From Planctomycetota bacterium (lineage in GTDB: Bacteria > Planctomycetota > UBA1135 > GCA-002686595): 64,000 nt of DNA. Shown one piece after another: positions 17,807 to 26,494 of this stretch. The notes below the pieces were generated by a model. It did no database searches, was not told the DNA's origin, and saw nothing but the letters and a program-made list of their open reading frames with translations. Numbering within the stretch: position 1 is the first letter of the stretch; each line of letters starts with the position of its first letter. A program made the position numbers and the translations under genes. Location: the NCBI GenBank assembly GCA_020853575.1, contig JADYYP010000068.1:62001-126000 (forward strand). Direction: 5' to 3'.

Positions 17807-19192
17807 ATGCCCAGACTGCATTCACGCCGCACCTTGATCAGCGCCGGCCTGCTCGGTTGGGCCGCGTCGTGCTCTGGCGGCGGGGGGAGCGACAGCGGCG
17901 GCACGGTGCCCCCGACACCGCCCTCCAACGTGCTGTTGATCGTCGCCGACGACGTCGGCGTCGACATGCTCGGGGCCTACGGCGTCCATCCGAACTTCCC
18001 TCCGACGCCTCACATCGACGCCTTGATCGCCCAGGGTGTGTTGTTCGAGCGCTGCTACACCTCGCCGACCTGCTCACCGACGCGCGCAGCGATCTTGACC
18101 GGGCGCTATTCGTTCCGCACGGGCTTGGGGCAGCCGATCCAAGAGTGGTTGCCCGAGCACGCGCTGCAGCTCGATGAAGTGACGGTGCCCGAGATGCTGC
18201 ATGCGTCGAGCCAGGGCGCGATCACCTCGACCGCGATCGGCAAGTGGCACTTGGGCTCGGCCGCGGTGGGGGACATCGACCACCCCAATCTCCAGGGCTT
18301 CGATTGGTTCGAGGGCACCTTCGGCAATCTGTACTTCGGCCAGACCTACTACGACCACTCGAAGATCACCAACGGCGTGCGCGAGTCGACCTTCGTGTAC
18401 TCGACGACCGAGCAAGTCGACGACGCGCTCGAGCGCATCGAGGCGATGCCCGAGCCGTGGTTCCTCTACTTGGCTTTCAACGCGGCGCACCAGCCGTTCC
18501 ACGCGCCGCCGCCGGCCCTGCACACCTACACGCTCGCCGGCAACCCCGACGACACGCCCTACGAGCACTACAGCGCGGCGATCCAAGCCATCGACACCGA
18601 GGTCGGGCGCTTGCTCAATTCGATCGACTCCGAGGTGCTCTCGCACACCACGGTGATCTTCATCGGCGACAACGGCTCACCCAACCAGGCGGTGATCCCG
18701 CCCTCGGTTCCCGGGCTGTCGAAGGGCTCGCTCTACGAAGGCGGTGTGCGCGTTCCGCTGGTGGTCGCCGGGCCCAAGGTCACGGCGCACGGCGAGCGCT
18801 GCTCGGCGTTGATCAACTCGGTCGACTTGTTCCCGACCATCGCCAACCTGATGGGCGTCGACATGCGTGCGGGCATCGGCGACAACCGCCCGATCGACGG
18901 CGTCGCGTTCGATGCGTACTTGACCGATCCCGCCCACAGCTCGCTGCGCGCGTGGGCCATCGCCGAGAAGTTCTCACCCAACGGTTTTGGTCCCTACGCC
19001 AGCCAGGGATGGATGATCCGCGACGAGCGCTGGAAGGTCATCCGTCGCACCGGGCAGCCCGACTTCTTCTTCGACATGGACGGGCTGGCGTTCGAGGGCG
19101 TGAATCTGGCCGCGGGCGCGCTGACGCCCGAGCAGCAAGCAGCCTACGATCGGCTTTCCGCGCAACTCGCGGCGGTGCTCGCCGGACCTTGA
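17807..19192 (+). CDS. Secreted sulfatase, paralogue of the preceding gene
   Basis: The 461-residue protein is the tandem duplicate of the upstream sulfatase; they share FDWFEG and long stretches such as HTTVIFIGDNGSPN. Cys89 in CSPTRAAILTGR is the formylglycine precursor. Its N-terminus differs: a twin-arginine-like HSRRTLISAG followed by a possible lipobox WAASC (Cys22) and a Gly/Ser-rich linker, so this copy may be Tat-exported and lipid-anchored while its neighbour is soluble. TATAGT at 17752-17757 is a possible -10 box for an independent promoter. Confidence 0.92.
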   Translation: MPRLHSRRTLISAGLLGWAASCSGGGGSDSGGTVPPTPPSNVLLIVADDVGVDMLGAYGVHPNFPPTPHIDALIAQGVLFERCYTSPTCSPTRAAILTGRYSFRTGLGQPIQEWLPEHALQLDEVTVPEMLHASSQGAITSTAIGKWHLGSAAVGDIDHPNLQGFDWFEGTFGNLYFGQTYYDHSKITNGVRESTFVYSTTEQVDDALERIEAMPEPWFLYLAFNAAHQPFHAPPPALHTYTLAGNPDDTPYEHYSAAIQAIDTEVGRLLNSIDSEVLSHTTVIFIGDNGSPNQAVIPPSVPGLSKGSLYEGGVRVPLVVAGPKVTAHGERCSALINSVDLFPTIANLMGVDMRAGIGDNRPIDGVAFDAYLTDPAHSSLRAWAIAEKFSPNGFGPYASQGWMIRDERWKVIRRTGQPDFFFDMDGLAFEGVNLAAGALTPEQQAAYDRLSAQLAAVLAGP

Positions 19193-19279
19193 GCGCGCGC
19201 GCCGGCCGTCGCGCCCGCGTCATCGAGCTCTTTTGCCGCGCACGCTTGATCCGCGGCCCGCGCGACTCACACTGCGCGC

Positions 19280-19546
19280 GTGAATTGTCTCCTCGGGTGC
19301 CTCGGGTTCCTCGTGCCGCGCGGCGTGCTCGTCGTGCTGTGGCTCTCGGGCTATCTCGAGCGCGCCTACGACACGGCCATTTGGCCCCTGATGGGCTTCG
19401 TGTTCCTGCCGTTGACCACGATCACCTACGCCTGGGTGATCAACTCCCACGGGCAGGTCGAGGGGCTCTATACCGTCGGCTTGACCTTGGCGGTGCTCGC
19501 CGACTTGGGCGTGCTCTCGGGTTCGCGCGGCGCGAGCGAGAGCTGA
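19280..19546 (+). CDS. Small integral membrane protein
   Basis: An 88-residue hydrophobic protein with three likely membrane helices, at about 3-23, 34-52 and 60-80, and a polar tail. It starts with GTG. The pattern WPLMGFVFLPLTTITYAWV recalls small uncharacterised membrane proteins found in many bacteria, but I cannot assign a function. It lies 87 bases after the second sulfatase on the same strand and is convergent with the sigma-factor gene. There is no strong Shine-Dalgarno sequence. Confidence 0.6.
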   Translation: MNCLLGCLGFLVPRGVLVVLWLSGYLERAYDTAIWPLMGFVFLPLTTITYAWVINSHGQVEGLYTVGLTLAVLADLGVLSGSRGASES

Positions 19547-19600
19547 CACGCGGCCGCAGCCCCGGTCCGGCTCGGAGGCGCGTTCGCGGGCAGCTCGCGA

Positions 19601-20176
19601 CTAGTCCGCCGTGCCGCCGAGCTCGCGGTGCAGCCACATGCGTGCGACGCGCCAATGGCGCACGATCGTCGGCGTCGAGACGCCCAGGATCGACGCGGTC
19701 TCCTCGACCGACAGCCCGGCGAAGAAGCGCAGCTCCACGACGCGGCCGAGCTCGGGATCCATCGCGCTCAGTCGTTGCAGCGCCTCGTCGAGAGCGAGCA
19801 CGTCGCTGCCGCGCTCGCTGAACAGCTCCGCCGCTTGCTCCAGCGGCACGCGCTCGCGTGCGCCGCCGCGTTTGTCGGAGGCCTTGCGCCGCGCGTGATC
19901 GACCAGCGCACTGCGCATCGCGCGCGCCGCGAGGGCGACGAAGTGTCCGCGGTCGGCGAAATCGACGCTCTCGCCGCCGGCCATCCGCAGCCAGGCCTCG
20001 TGGATCAGCGCTGTCGGTTGCAGGGTGTGGCTCGCACCCTGGTCGCGCATCAGGCGCTCCGCCATGGCGTGCAGCTCCGCGTAGATCAACGGCAGGAGCT
20101 CGTTCGACGCCGACGCGTCCCCCTCCGACATGCGGCGCAACAACACGGTGACCGTCTTGGCATCGAACTCGGACAC
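19601..20176 (-). CDS. Planctomycete-type ECF-like sigma factor
   Basis: A 191-residue sigma factor with the pattern LLPLIYAELHAMAERLM...HTLQPTALIHEAWLRM in region 2, and a region 4 with DPELGRVVELRFFAGLSVEETASILGVSTPTIVRHWRVARMWL. This is the type often annotated as the RNA polymerase sigma-70 ECF-like family enriched in Planctomycetota. The start is taken as GTG at 20176, before SEFDAKTVTVLL; no ATG lies before the conserved region except far upstream. No anti-sigma factor or kinase gene is adjacent. It is divergent from another sigma-factor gene, with a 212-base gap. Confidence 0.9.
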   Translation of the reverse strand: MSEFDAKTVTVLLRRMSEGDASASNELLPLIYAELHAMAERLMRDQGASHTLQPTALIHEAWLRMAGGESVDFADRGHFVALAARAMRSALVDHARRKASDKRGGARERVPLEQAAELFSERGSDVLALDEALQRLSAMDPELGRVVELRFFAGLSVEETASILGVSTPTIVRHWRVARMWLHRELGGTAD

Positions 20177-20388
20177 GGGCCTTCGGGGGGCATTGTCGTG
20201 CTCGCGCGAAGGAACGGCAACCGGGCCACGCGCACGAAAACCGGGCTCGCGGTCACGGCGGGAAACCCCGTCCCGGGGCGCGGCGTGTGTTTCGTAGCCT
20301 GTCCCATCCCCACCCAGCGCTTCGTCCGAGGATCTTCGGGACTTTCCGCCAACGCCGGGTTCTCGGCCGGGGAAAAGCACAGTGCACG

Positions 20389-22950
20389 ATGGACTCGTCT
20401 CTTCACATCACACCCGAGAGCCTGGTGGCGCACGGCGGCTGGATGCGCGACCTGGCGTCGTCGCTCTTGGCCGACGCAGGCGCGGCGGACGATGTCGTCC
20501 AAGAGGCCTGGATCGCCGCCATGCGACGTCCGCCGGCCGAGGAGCGAGCGCTCGAGCCCTGGCTGGCGCGCGTCGTCCGCAACCTCGCTTGGAAGCGCCG
20601 CCGCAGTGAACAGCGCCGTGTCGAGCACGAGACGCGCAGTGCTTCGACGGAACCCTCGGACTCCGCGCACGACACTCTCGAGCGCATCGAGACGCAGCGG
20701 ATCCTGGTCGAGGCGGTTGCGGCGCTCGGCGAGCCGCTGCGCACGACGGTGGTGCTGCGGTGGTTCGAAGGGCTTTCGAGTGTGGAGATCGCGCGGCGCA
20801 CGAACGTGCCGGAAGGCACGGTGCGTTGGCGGCTCAAGAGCGCGCTCGACGAGCTGCGCGAGCGCCTCGATCGGCGTTTCGGCTCGCGCGAGTCCTGGAG
20901 TGCCTGGTTGCTTCCTTGGTCGGTCGATCCGGCGTCGCTGTCGCTCGGTGGCGCGGCCTCGTCCGCGGTCTGGATTCCTGGAGTGTTGACGATGGGGCTG
21001 TTGGCGAAGCTCGCGGCGGCCGTGGTGGTCGTCGCCGCGGTGGGGGTGTGGTGGTGGAGCGAGGCTCGCGAGGGCCAGGCGTCGTCGCTCGAAGCTCGAT
21101 CGGCGGCTGCCACGCTCGAGCCCGATGAGCCGCTGGCACTCGAGAGCAGCGTGGTGTTCCCGGGCTCGAAGCGCGAGGACGTCGCTCCCGCGGAACGCGC
21201 GAGCGAGACACCCGCCGAGGTCGCGCCGCAGGCTGCGCCGGCCGCGGCCACCCAAGCGACGCCGGCGGCGCGGCTGGAGATGCGCTTCGTCGACCGCAAC
21301 GGGCGGCCGTGGTCCGGTGTGCGGGTGTCCGCGCTCGGCGAGGACGCGCCGGCTTCGACCAGCGACAGCGAGGGCCACGCGGTCTTCGAGTCGCGCTCCC
21401 CGAGCGACTTCGAGACGCAGTGGAGCGTCGAGCTGTACGCCCGGCGTGACGCGTGCGCGACCAGGCATTGGTACGTGACCGCGCACGCGGGAGCGAGCTC
21501 GAACCTCGGCGAGATCGTGCTCGGCCCGGGAGTGCGCGTGTCGGGCCGCGTCGTCGATCAGAACGGGCGCGCGCGCGGCGGCGTCGACGTCGGACTCGCT
21601 CCGGAGAGCTTCGACGTCTACGAAGGCGAAGCGCGGCTGCGGCGCCACGGCACGAGCGCCTTCGATCGCGTGATCGCGACGCGCAGCGCGCCCGATGGCT
21701 CGTTCGTGCTCGACGGCGTTGCGCTGGGTCGAGCGCGCGTCTGGGGCCGTGCGGAAGAGTCGCGCTTCGGTTGGAGCGAGGTGTTCGAGGCGCAGGAGAG
21801 CATCGACGTCGTCGGAGTCGAGCTCGTCGTGCCCGACCTCCTCGACACCGATCTCATCACGGGTGTGGTGCTCGATCCCGATGGCAAGCCCGTTCCTCGC
21901 GCGGCGGTCTCGGCGTACTTCGACGTGGGCCACGAGTCGGGCATGCGCATGCGACATGCGGACGCGACGGGGCACTTCGAGATCTTGGTCGAGCTCGACA
22001 CGAGCTACGCCATCGTCGCCGCCGACGACTCCGGCCGTTTCGCGCCGGCGGCTGCCTTCGACGTGGCGCAGGGGACGCGCGGGCTCGAGCTGCGCCTGGG
22101 CGCGGCGGGCGAGCTGTTGTTCGACGTGCGCGACAGCGAAGGCAACGCGGTGCGCGGCGCGGTGCTGGCGCTGGCTCCGTGGATCGGCGATTCGACGAGC
22201 TTCTTCAACGCGCGACCGCGCGAGCTCGAAGCCGGGCGCTACGCGGCGAAGTCTCCCGGCCTGCCGTTCTCGCTCGAGGTTTCGGCGGCCGGCCTCCGAC
22301 CGCGCAAGCTCGAGCGCCTCGAGCCGTCGGCGTGCGTCGCGCCCTTCGAGGTCGTGCTCGAACGAGCGTCGCGCCTGCGAGGCCAAGTGGTGGTCGCCGG
22401 CCGGCCGATCGCCGGCGCGCGCGTCACGTCGCACGCAGCCATCGAGCAAGGCTGGATGACGCGCGATGGCTTCGACTGCCTGTACGACCCCAACGCCGCG
22501 GACTCGCTGACCACGGCCGCCGCCGGCACCTTCGAGATCACCGCCTCGCCCGGCGAGCTGCTGTGGCTGCGCGCCGAGGCGCCGGGTTGGGCTGCCGCGG
22601 ATCTTGGCCCGATCCGTGTTCCCGACGAGCGCGAGCTCGTGCTCGAGCTGACCGCCGGCGGCGCCATCGAAGGCCGCGTGCTCTTGCCCGACGGACGCGA
22701 CGGCGAGGGCACGGTCGTCGGTGTCAACCGCGGTGACGGCGAGCCGCGCACGGTCCGCGCTGGTCCCGGCGGAGCCTTCCGCTTCGAGGGCTTGGCGCCG
22801 GGGAATTGGCAAGTGCAGCGCTGCGAGCGCGAGCTCGACCCGCACAGCCGCCAGACCACCCGATCGTCGCAGGACAAGCCGACCGAGTGGCCGTGCACGG
22901 TCCACGTCGGACGGGTGACGCGCTTCGATCTCGACCTGACGGAGCGCTGA
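20389..22950 (+). CDS. ECF sigma factor fused to exported carboxypeptidase-regulatory-like repeats (second copy)
   Basis: An 853-residue fusion with the same plan as the gene at 212. Region 2 spans about 15-75 (ADDVVQEAWIAAM, LEPWLARVVRNLAWKRRR). Region 4 spans about 105-160 (LRTTVVLRWFEGLSSVEIARR, GTVRWRLKSALDELRERL). A hydrophobic helix at about 203-223 follows, then some 620 residues of CarboxypepD_reg-like modules with signatures such as GRVVDQNGRARGGVDVGL and GVVLDPDGKPVPRAAVSAY. I infer a cytoplasmic sigma domain tethered to an outside sensor or binding domain. The ATG at 20389 follows a purine-rich GGGGAAAAG and is chosen over an upstream in-frame start at 20287 because region 2 begins soon after it. 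Confidence 0.87.
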   Translation: MDSSLHITPESLVAHGGWMRDLASSLLADAGAADDVVQEAWIAAMRRPPAEERALEPWLARVVRNLAWKRRRSEQRRVEHETRSASTEPSDSAHDTLERIETQRILVEAVAALGEPLRTTVVLRWFEGLSSVEIARRTNVPEGTVRWRLKSALDELRERLDRRFGSRESWSAWLLPWSVDPASLSLGGAASSAVWIPGVLTMGLLAKLAAAVVVVAAVGVWWWSEAREGQASSLEARSAAATLEPDEPLALESSVVFPGSKREDVAPAERASETPAEVAPQAAPAAATQATPAARLEMRFVDRNGRPWSGVRVSALGEDAPASTSDSEGHAVFESRSPSDFETQWSVELYARRDACATRHWYVTAHAGASSNLGEIVLGPGVRVSGRVVDQNGRARGGVDVGLAPESFDVYEGEARLRRHGTSAFDRVIATRSAPDGSFVLDGVALGRARVWGRAEESRFGWSEVFEAQESIDVVGVELVVPDLLDTDLITGVVLDPDGKPVPRAAVSAYFDVGHESGMRMRHADATGHFEILVELDTSYAIVAADDSGRFAPAAAFDVAQGTRGLELRLGAAGELLFDVRDSEGNAVRGAVLALAPWIGDSTSFFNARPRELEAGRYAAKSPGLPFSLEVSAAGLRPRKLERLEPSACVAPFEVVLERASRLRGQVVVAGRPIAGARVTSHAAIEQGWMTRDGFDCLYDPNAADSLTTAAAGTFEITASPGELLWLRAEAPGWAAADLGPIRVPDERELVLELTAGGAIEGRVLLPDGRDGEGTVVGVNRGDGEPRTVRAGPGGAFRFEGLAPGNWQVQRCERELDPHSRQTTRSSQDKPTEWPCTVHVGRVTRFDLDLTER

Positions 22951-22975
22951 CTCGGCGCGCTCCGCGGCGTACAGT
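22947..22975 (+). promoter_or_regulatory. Putative promoter of the NTF2-like gene
   Basis: CTGACT (22947-22952) and TACAGT (22970-22975) are spaced by exactly 17 bases, and the ATG at 22983 comes 7 bases after the -10 box. This would give an essentially leaderless transcript. The -35 box overlaps the stop codon of the upstream sigma-fusion gene. Confidence 0.4.
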
Positions 22976-22982
22976 GCTCGTC

Positions 22983-23360
22983 ATGGCCGAACCCATCGAC
23001 GCTGTCCGAACCACGATCGAAGCCATCAATCGCCGCGACGCCGCTGCGGTCGCCGCGACGCTCTCGCCGGACGTCGCTTTCGTCGACGCCCACGGCCAAC
23101 GCTACGAGGGCCGCAAGAAGCTGATGGAGGGCTGGCACAACTACTTCGCCACCTTTCCCGACTACTTGATCGAGATCGACAAGGAGCAGGCGGCGAGCAG
23201 CGGCGTGCTCGTGCTCGGGCACGCCTCGGCCAGCTACCACGGACGCAAGGACCGCGCGTGGCGCATCCCGATCGCGATCCGCGCGGAAACCAAGGACGGA
23301 CTGGTCTCGCTGTGGCAGGTGTTCGCGGACACGCACCTGCCGTACGAGAGCATGCGCTGA
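22983..23360 (+). CDS. NTF2/SnoaL-like protein
   Basis: A 125-residue protein with the SnoaL/NTF2-like alpha+beta-cone pattern: an N-terminal helix DAVRTTIEAINRRDAAAVAATLSPDVAFVD, then EGRKKLMEGWHNYFATFPDYLIEI and strands ending in the C-terminal LVSLWQVFADTHL. The fold serves small isomerases, cyclases and binding proteins; no catalytic signature lets me choose. It is convergent with the small DMT-type transporter gene, 10 bases away. Confidence 0.75.
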   Translation: MAEPIDAVRTTIEAINRRDAAAVAATLSPDVAFVDAHGQRYEGRKKLMEGWHNYFATFPDYLIEIDKEQAASSGVLVLGHASASYHGRKDRAWRIPIAIRAETKDGLVSLWQVFADTHLPYESMR

Positions 23361-23370
23361 CGCGCGCGGC

Positions 23371-23877
23371 TCACCTCGGCTCGGCCGTCGAGTCGCCCGC
23401 CGCCGCGTGCGGCGCCGAGCGCGGCCGATCGCTGGTCAAGAGCAGCACTCCGCCCAGGATCAACGCTACTGCGAGCGCTTTGCGCCAGCTCATCGCTTCG
23501 CCGAGCAGCATCCAGCCCAGCACGGCGGCAGTCGCCGGCGCGACGGTGAACGCGATGGGCTTGATCCGGGAGACGTCGTCGAGCGCCAGCGCCGAATAGA
23601 AGCAGATCATCGCCAAGCCGCCGGCGAGGAGCCCCGAGCCGAGCACCAGCTTCGCTACGTCGCTCGCTGGCAGCTCGCGCCACGCCGGGCGCGCCTCGAA
23701 GGCCAGCCAATGCACCGCGGCATACCACGCGAGCCAGAGCAGCGGCAGCGCGACAGTCGAGCGCACCGCGATCGCCGTCAGAGGCCCGATGCGCCCGCCG
23801 TGCAGCACCGATTTCGTGCACAGCTCGCCGACGCCCCAACACAGCCCCGCCGTCACCGCCAAGAGGATCGCTTTCAT
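23371..23877 (-). CDS. EamA/DMT-family transporter, single-domain
   Basis: A 168-residue membrane protein with about five hydrophobic helices and the EamA pattern ICFYSALALDDVSRIKPIAFTVAPATAAVLGWMLLGE near the C-terminus. Classical drug/metabolite transporters have two EamA repeats (about 300 residues). This one is half-size, so it may work as a dimer, as small multidrug-resistance-type and half-EamA proteins do. Substrate unknown. A TAGGCT box lies about 40 bases upstream on the coding strand. Confidence 0.8.
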   Translation of the reverse strand: MKAILLAVTAGLCWGVGELCTKSVLHGGRIGPLTAIAVRSTVALPLLWLAWYAAVHWLAFEARPAWRELPASDVAKLVLGSGLLAGGLAMICFYSALALDDVSRIKPIAFTVAPATAAVLGWMLLGEAMSWRKALAVALILGGVLLLTSDRPRSAPHAAAGDSTAEPR

Positions 23878-23986
23878 CGCTGGCGAGCGCGCCCCGAAGG
23901 AGAGCTGGCCCGTGCCGCGAGCCTAGTCGCCGCACGAACCGAGCGCGCTTCGGCCGAGTGCGCACACTGGCGCCGCGCCGCGAATC

Positions 23987-26311
23987 TCAGCGGTTCTGCG
24001 GGCGATTTCCGGCCCGTGGAGGCACGCGCGTTTCGGACGGCGGCGGCTCGAGCAGCTTGGGATCGAGCGCGTCGAGCGCGGCTTGCAGTGTCGCTCCCCG
24101 GGGCCCGTCGCCGGCTTGCCCGAGCTTCGCTTGCAGCATCTTCGCGGTGTCGATCGGAGTGATGTTGAGCCCGTCGGGTGTCGCCGCCGAATCGGCGCGA
24201 CGCGCGAAACACGCCAGCAACTCGTCGGTCGCGAGCCCCAAGGCGCCTTGACCGAGGGCGACGCGCGAACGTCCAGCGTGCGCCAGCGCGATGAAGTGGT
24301 CACACAGGTCGCGCCCAGCGGGAAGCGCGGCGACGTTGCGCTCGTAGAGCCCGATGCCGCGCGCGTAAGCGGCCAGCGCCTTCTCGAACTCACTGCGGCG
24401 CCGGAAGTGCTCGGCGGCGACGAGCGCGGCGTACCCCGCGAACCAGCTGAGCTGCGGCGACGCGTCGGCGGCCTCCAGGCGTTTGGAGTACTCGCTCTCG
24501 AGCCCCTCGGGCCCGCGCTCCCAAAGGATGCGCGAGCGCAATCGATCGTGGAGCAGCGCGGAGTCCGGGAAGCGCTTCAGCGCCTCGTCGAGCACAGCGT
24601 TCGCGCGCGGAGCGCCGCCGAGCCAGCGCAGGAAGTCGTAGTACGAGACCAGGTTCTCGTCCGTGACCAGCGGATGCACCGCGAGAGCCGCGTAGGCGGC
24701 GTTGACGTCCGCCAGCCACTCCGGCGGCCATTTCGAGTTCTCGCGGTAGGCCTTGCGGATCGCGAGCTGCCGCGACTGGGCGAACAGCGCCAGCACCCGC
24801 ACTCGCACAGCGTCCGTCGCGCTCATCTCGGCGGACTGCGCGCTCCACATGCCGCCTTCGACGGCCGCGACCGCGCGCTCGAGGGCCTTGTTGGCCTCGC
24901 CGAGCTGGTCGTAGATCGCCGCCAACGTCGCATCGAGGCGCCATGACGCGAGTCCGAGCTCGCGCGCTTCCTCGGCGTTGCGGCGCGCATCTTCCAGCCA
25001 CCAGCGGACGTAGCGCCGATCGCGCGCGGTCTCCTGCGCGCGCGCCAAGAGCGCCTCGGCCAGCTCGAGCTTGGCCTGCGGATCCGCGGGGCGCCCGTGG
25101 GCGGCGTCGGCGCGGCGCTCGACGCTCTCGGCGTACTCCCGTGAGCTCGCCGACGTCGCGGCGGCACCGGCGGCATCGATCCACGACGAGCCCAACGCGA
25201 GCCCCTTGTGCAGGGCCGCCAGCGTGCGACCGCGCGGGTATTTCTCGCCCAACTTCTCGGCGGCGGCGACCAGCGCATCGCGCTCGCTCGCATCCATCGG
25301 CACCTTGAGCGCGTCCGCGATCAAGTCCACGGCCGCCTCGCTCTGGTTGCGTGTCAAGGCGCTGCGCGCGACGCGCGCGAGCTCGACGTCGAGCCCGAAG
25401 ATCGCCAGCCGCAGCAGGTCGTTCTGATCGACGGTGTGCTTTTCGGCGGCGGCGCGCAACAGGGCCAGGCGTTGCTCGCGCGTGCCCTGGATGTAGGCCG
25501 TCTCGAGCGCCGCGCGATCGAGCGCGTCGGCACTCGCGACGCGCTCGGGCATCGGAATGCCGTCGCGGGCGAGCTCGAGCGGCGCGGGACGACCCTCGAC
25601 TCCGGCCTTGTACGCCGTGAACACGGTCTGCGTGTCCCACGAGTAGTAGACGTCGAACAGCTCGCTGCCGTCGAGCTCGAGCGCGATGTGGCGCGGAGAC
25701 ACGCGCTGGCCCTCGAAGTACTTCGCGTAGAGCTCGGTCTCGCACACGATGTGCTCGCCACAGGTCACGGTGCCGAAGCGCGGGCAGGGCACGCGCCGGC
25801 CTTGCTCGTCGTAGTCGCGCGGAGTGTGGCGATAGACCGACGCGATCACGCACACGTAGGGCTCGAGCGCCTTGGCCGTCTCGGGATCGCGGTAGCGCAC
25901 GCCGGCGAAGTGCTCGCTCGCGATCTCGCCGTCCATGTTGACGCACACCATGATCGGTGCACCGGTCGCCTTCGAGACCGCGAGCGCATCGTCGAAGCTG
26001 CGTTGCCAAGGGATCAAGCACGGCTTGGCCCAGCCCTCGGCCGTTGCCGCGGGCCACATCTGTTCCTCGGTCATGCCCTCGGGCAACGCGGGAGGCGAGC
26101 CGAACTTGAACGAGTCCTTGCTCGGCGGCGCCCCGCCGGCGCGCGGCTGTTGAGCTCCGGCCGGAGCAGGCCGCGGCGCGCTCGCGGAGCCGCCCTGACT
26201 CTGCGCGCTTCCTCCGGGAGTGGCCTCTTGAGCGGCGCCGAGCGCGAGCGGCGCGAGCGACAGACCGAGCACGACACAGCGAGCCCAACGCGTGACCGAA
26301 TTCGAGTGCAT
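23987..26311 (-). CDS. Secreted thioredoxin-like / TPR-repeat protein
   Basis: A 774-residue protein with a signal peptide (1-26, ending LALGAAQ), a Pro/Gly/Ala/Ser-rich linker to about 75, a thioredoxin-fold-like region at about 95-230, and then about 540 residues of helical, TPR-like repeats. The thioredoxin-like part (FDDALAVSKATGAPIMVCVNMDGE) has no CxxC pair; Met-Asp-Gly-Glu takes its place. Two other cysteines, in CPRFGTVTCGEH (176-187), are strictly conserved in the paralogue at 34258. I do not recognise a named family. The frame stays open upstream, but the ATG at 26311 gives a proper signal peptide. It is divergent from the repeat protein at 26495. Confidence 0.75.
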   Translation of the reverse strand: MHSNSVTRWARCVVLGLSLAPLALGAAQEATPGGSAQSQGGSASAPRPAPAGAQQPRAGGAPPSKDSFKFGSPPALPEGMTEEQMWPAATAEGWAKPCLIPWQRSFDDALAVSKATGAPIMVCVNMDGEIASEHFAGVRYRDPETAKALEPYVCVIASVYRHTPRDYDEQGRRVPCPRFGTVTCGEHIVCETELYAKYFEGQRVSPRHIALELDGSELFDVYYSWDTQTVFTAYKAGVEGRPAPLELARDGIPMPERVASADALDRAALETAYIQGTREQRLALLRAAAEKHTVDQNDLLRLAIFGLDVELARVARSALTRNQSEAAVDLIADALKVPMDASERDALVAAAEKLGEKYPRGRTLAALHKGLALGSSWIDAAGAAATSASSREYAESVERRADAAHGRPADPQAKLELAEALLARAQETARDRRYVRWWLEDARRNAEEARELGLASWRLDATLAAIYDQLGEANKALERAVAAVEGGMWSAQSAEMSATDAVRVRVLALFAQSRQLAIRKAYRENSKWPPEWLADVNAAYAALAVHPLVTDENLVSYYDFLRWLGGAPRANAVLDEALKRFPDSALLHDRLRSRILWERGPEGLESEYSKRLEAADASPQLSWFAGYAALVAAEHFRRRSEFEKALAAYARGIGLYERNVAALPAGRDLCDHFIALAHAGRSRVALGQGALGLATDELLACFARRADSAATPDGLNITPIDTAKMLQAKLGQAGDGPRGATLQAALDALDPKLLEPPPSETRVPPRAGNRPQNR

Positions 26312-26459
26312 GGCCACCCGAGCCTCGCTTGTGCGCGCTGATTCGTCCAGCTTCCCTCGACCGCCGCACGTGGACCGAGCGCGTCGACCGCGGGGCCGCG
26401 CGGCGAGCACAGCCTCCGAAAGCGTCGGGTGGGGCGCTCGATGCTGCGCGGCCGCGGGC

Positions 26460-26488
26460 TTGCCGCGCTGTCGCGCGAGGCGTAGCTT
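26460..26488 (+). promoter_or_regulatory. Putative leaderless promoter of the repeat-protein gene at 26495
   Basis: TTGCCG (26460-26465) and TAGCTT (26483-26488) are separated by exactly 17 bases. Six bases follow before the ATG at 26495, so the predicted first transcribed base is the start codon itself. Sequence evidence only. Confidence 0.4.
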
Positions 26489-26494
26489 CAGCCA

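Noticed and set aside
20086-22905. Long open frame on the minus strand (over 900 codons) opposite the sigma-fusion gene
   Set aside because: It is a shadow of the plus-strand gene caused by high GC third positions; the translation is Arg/Ala/Gly/His-rich low-complexity with no domain.
24823-25293. Short frames inside the thioredoxin-like/TPR genes
   Set aside because: They are out-of-frame shadows with Arg/Ala-rich translation and no start signal.
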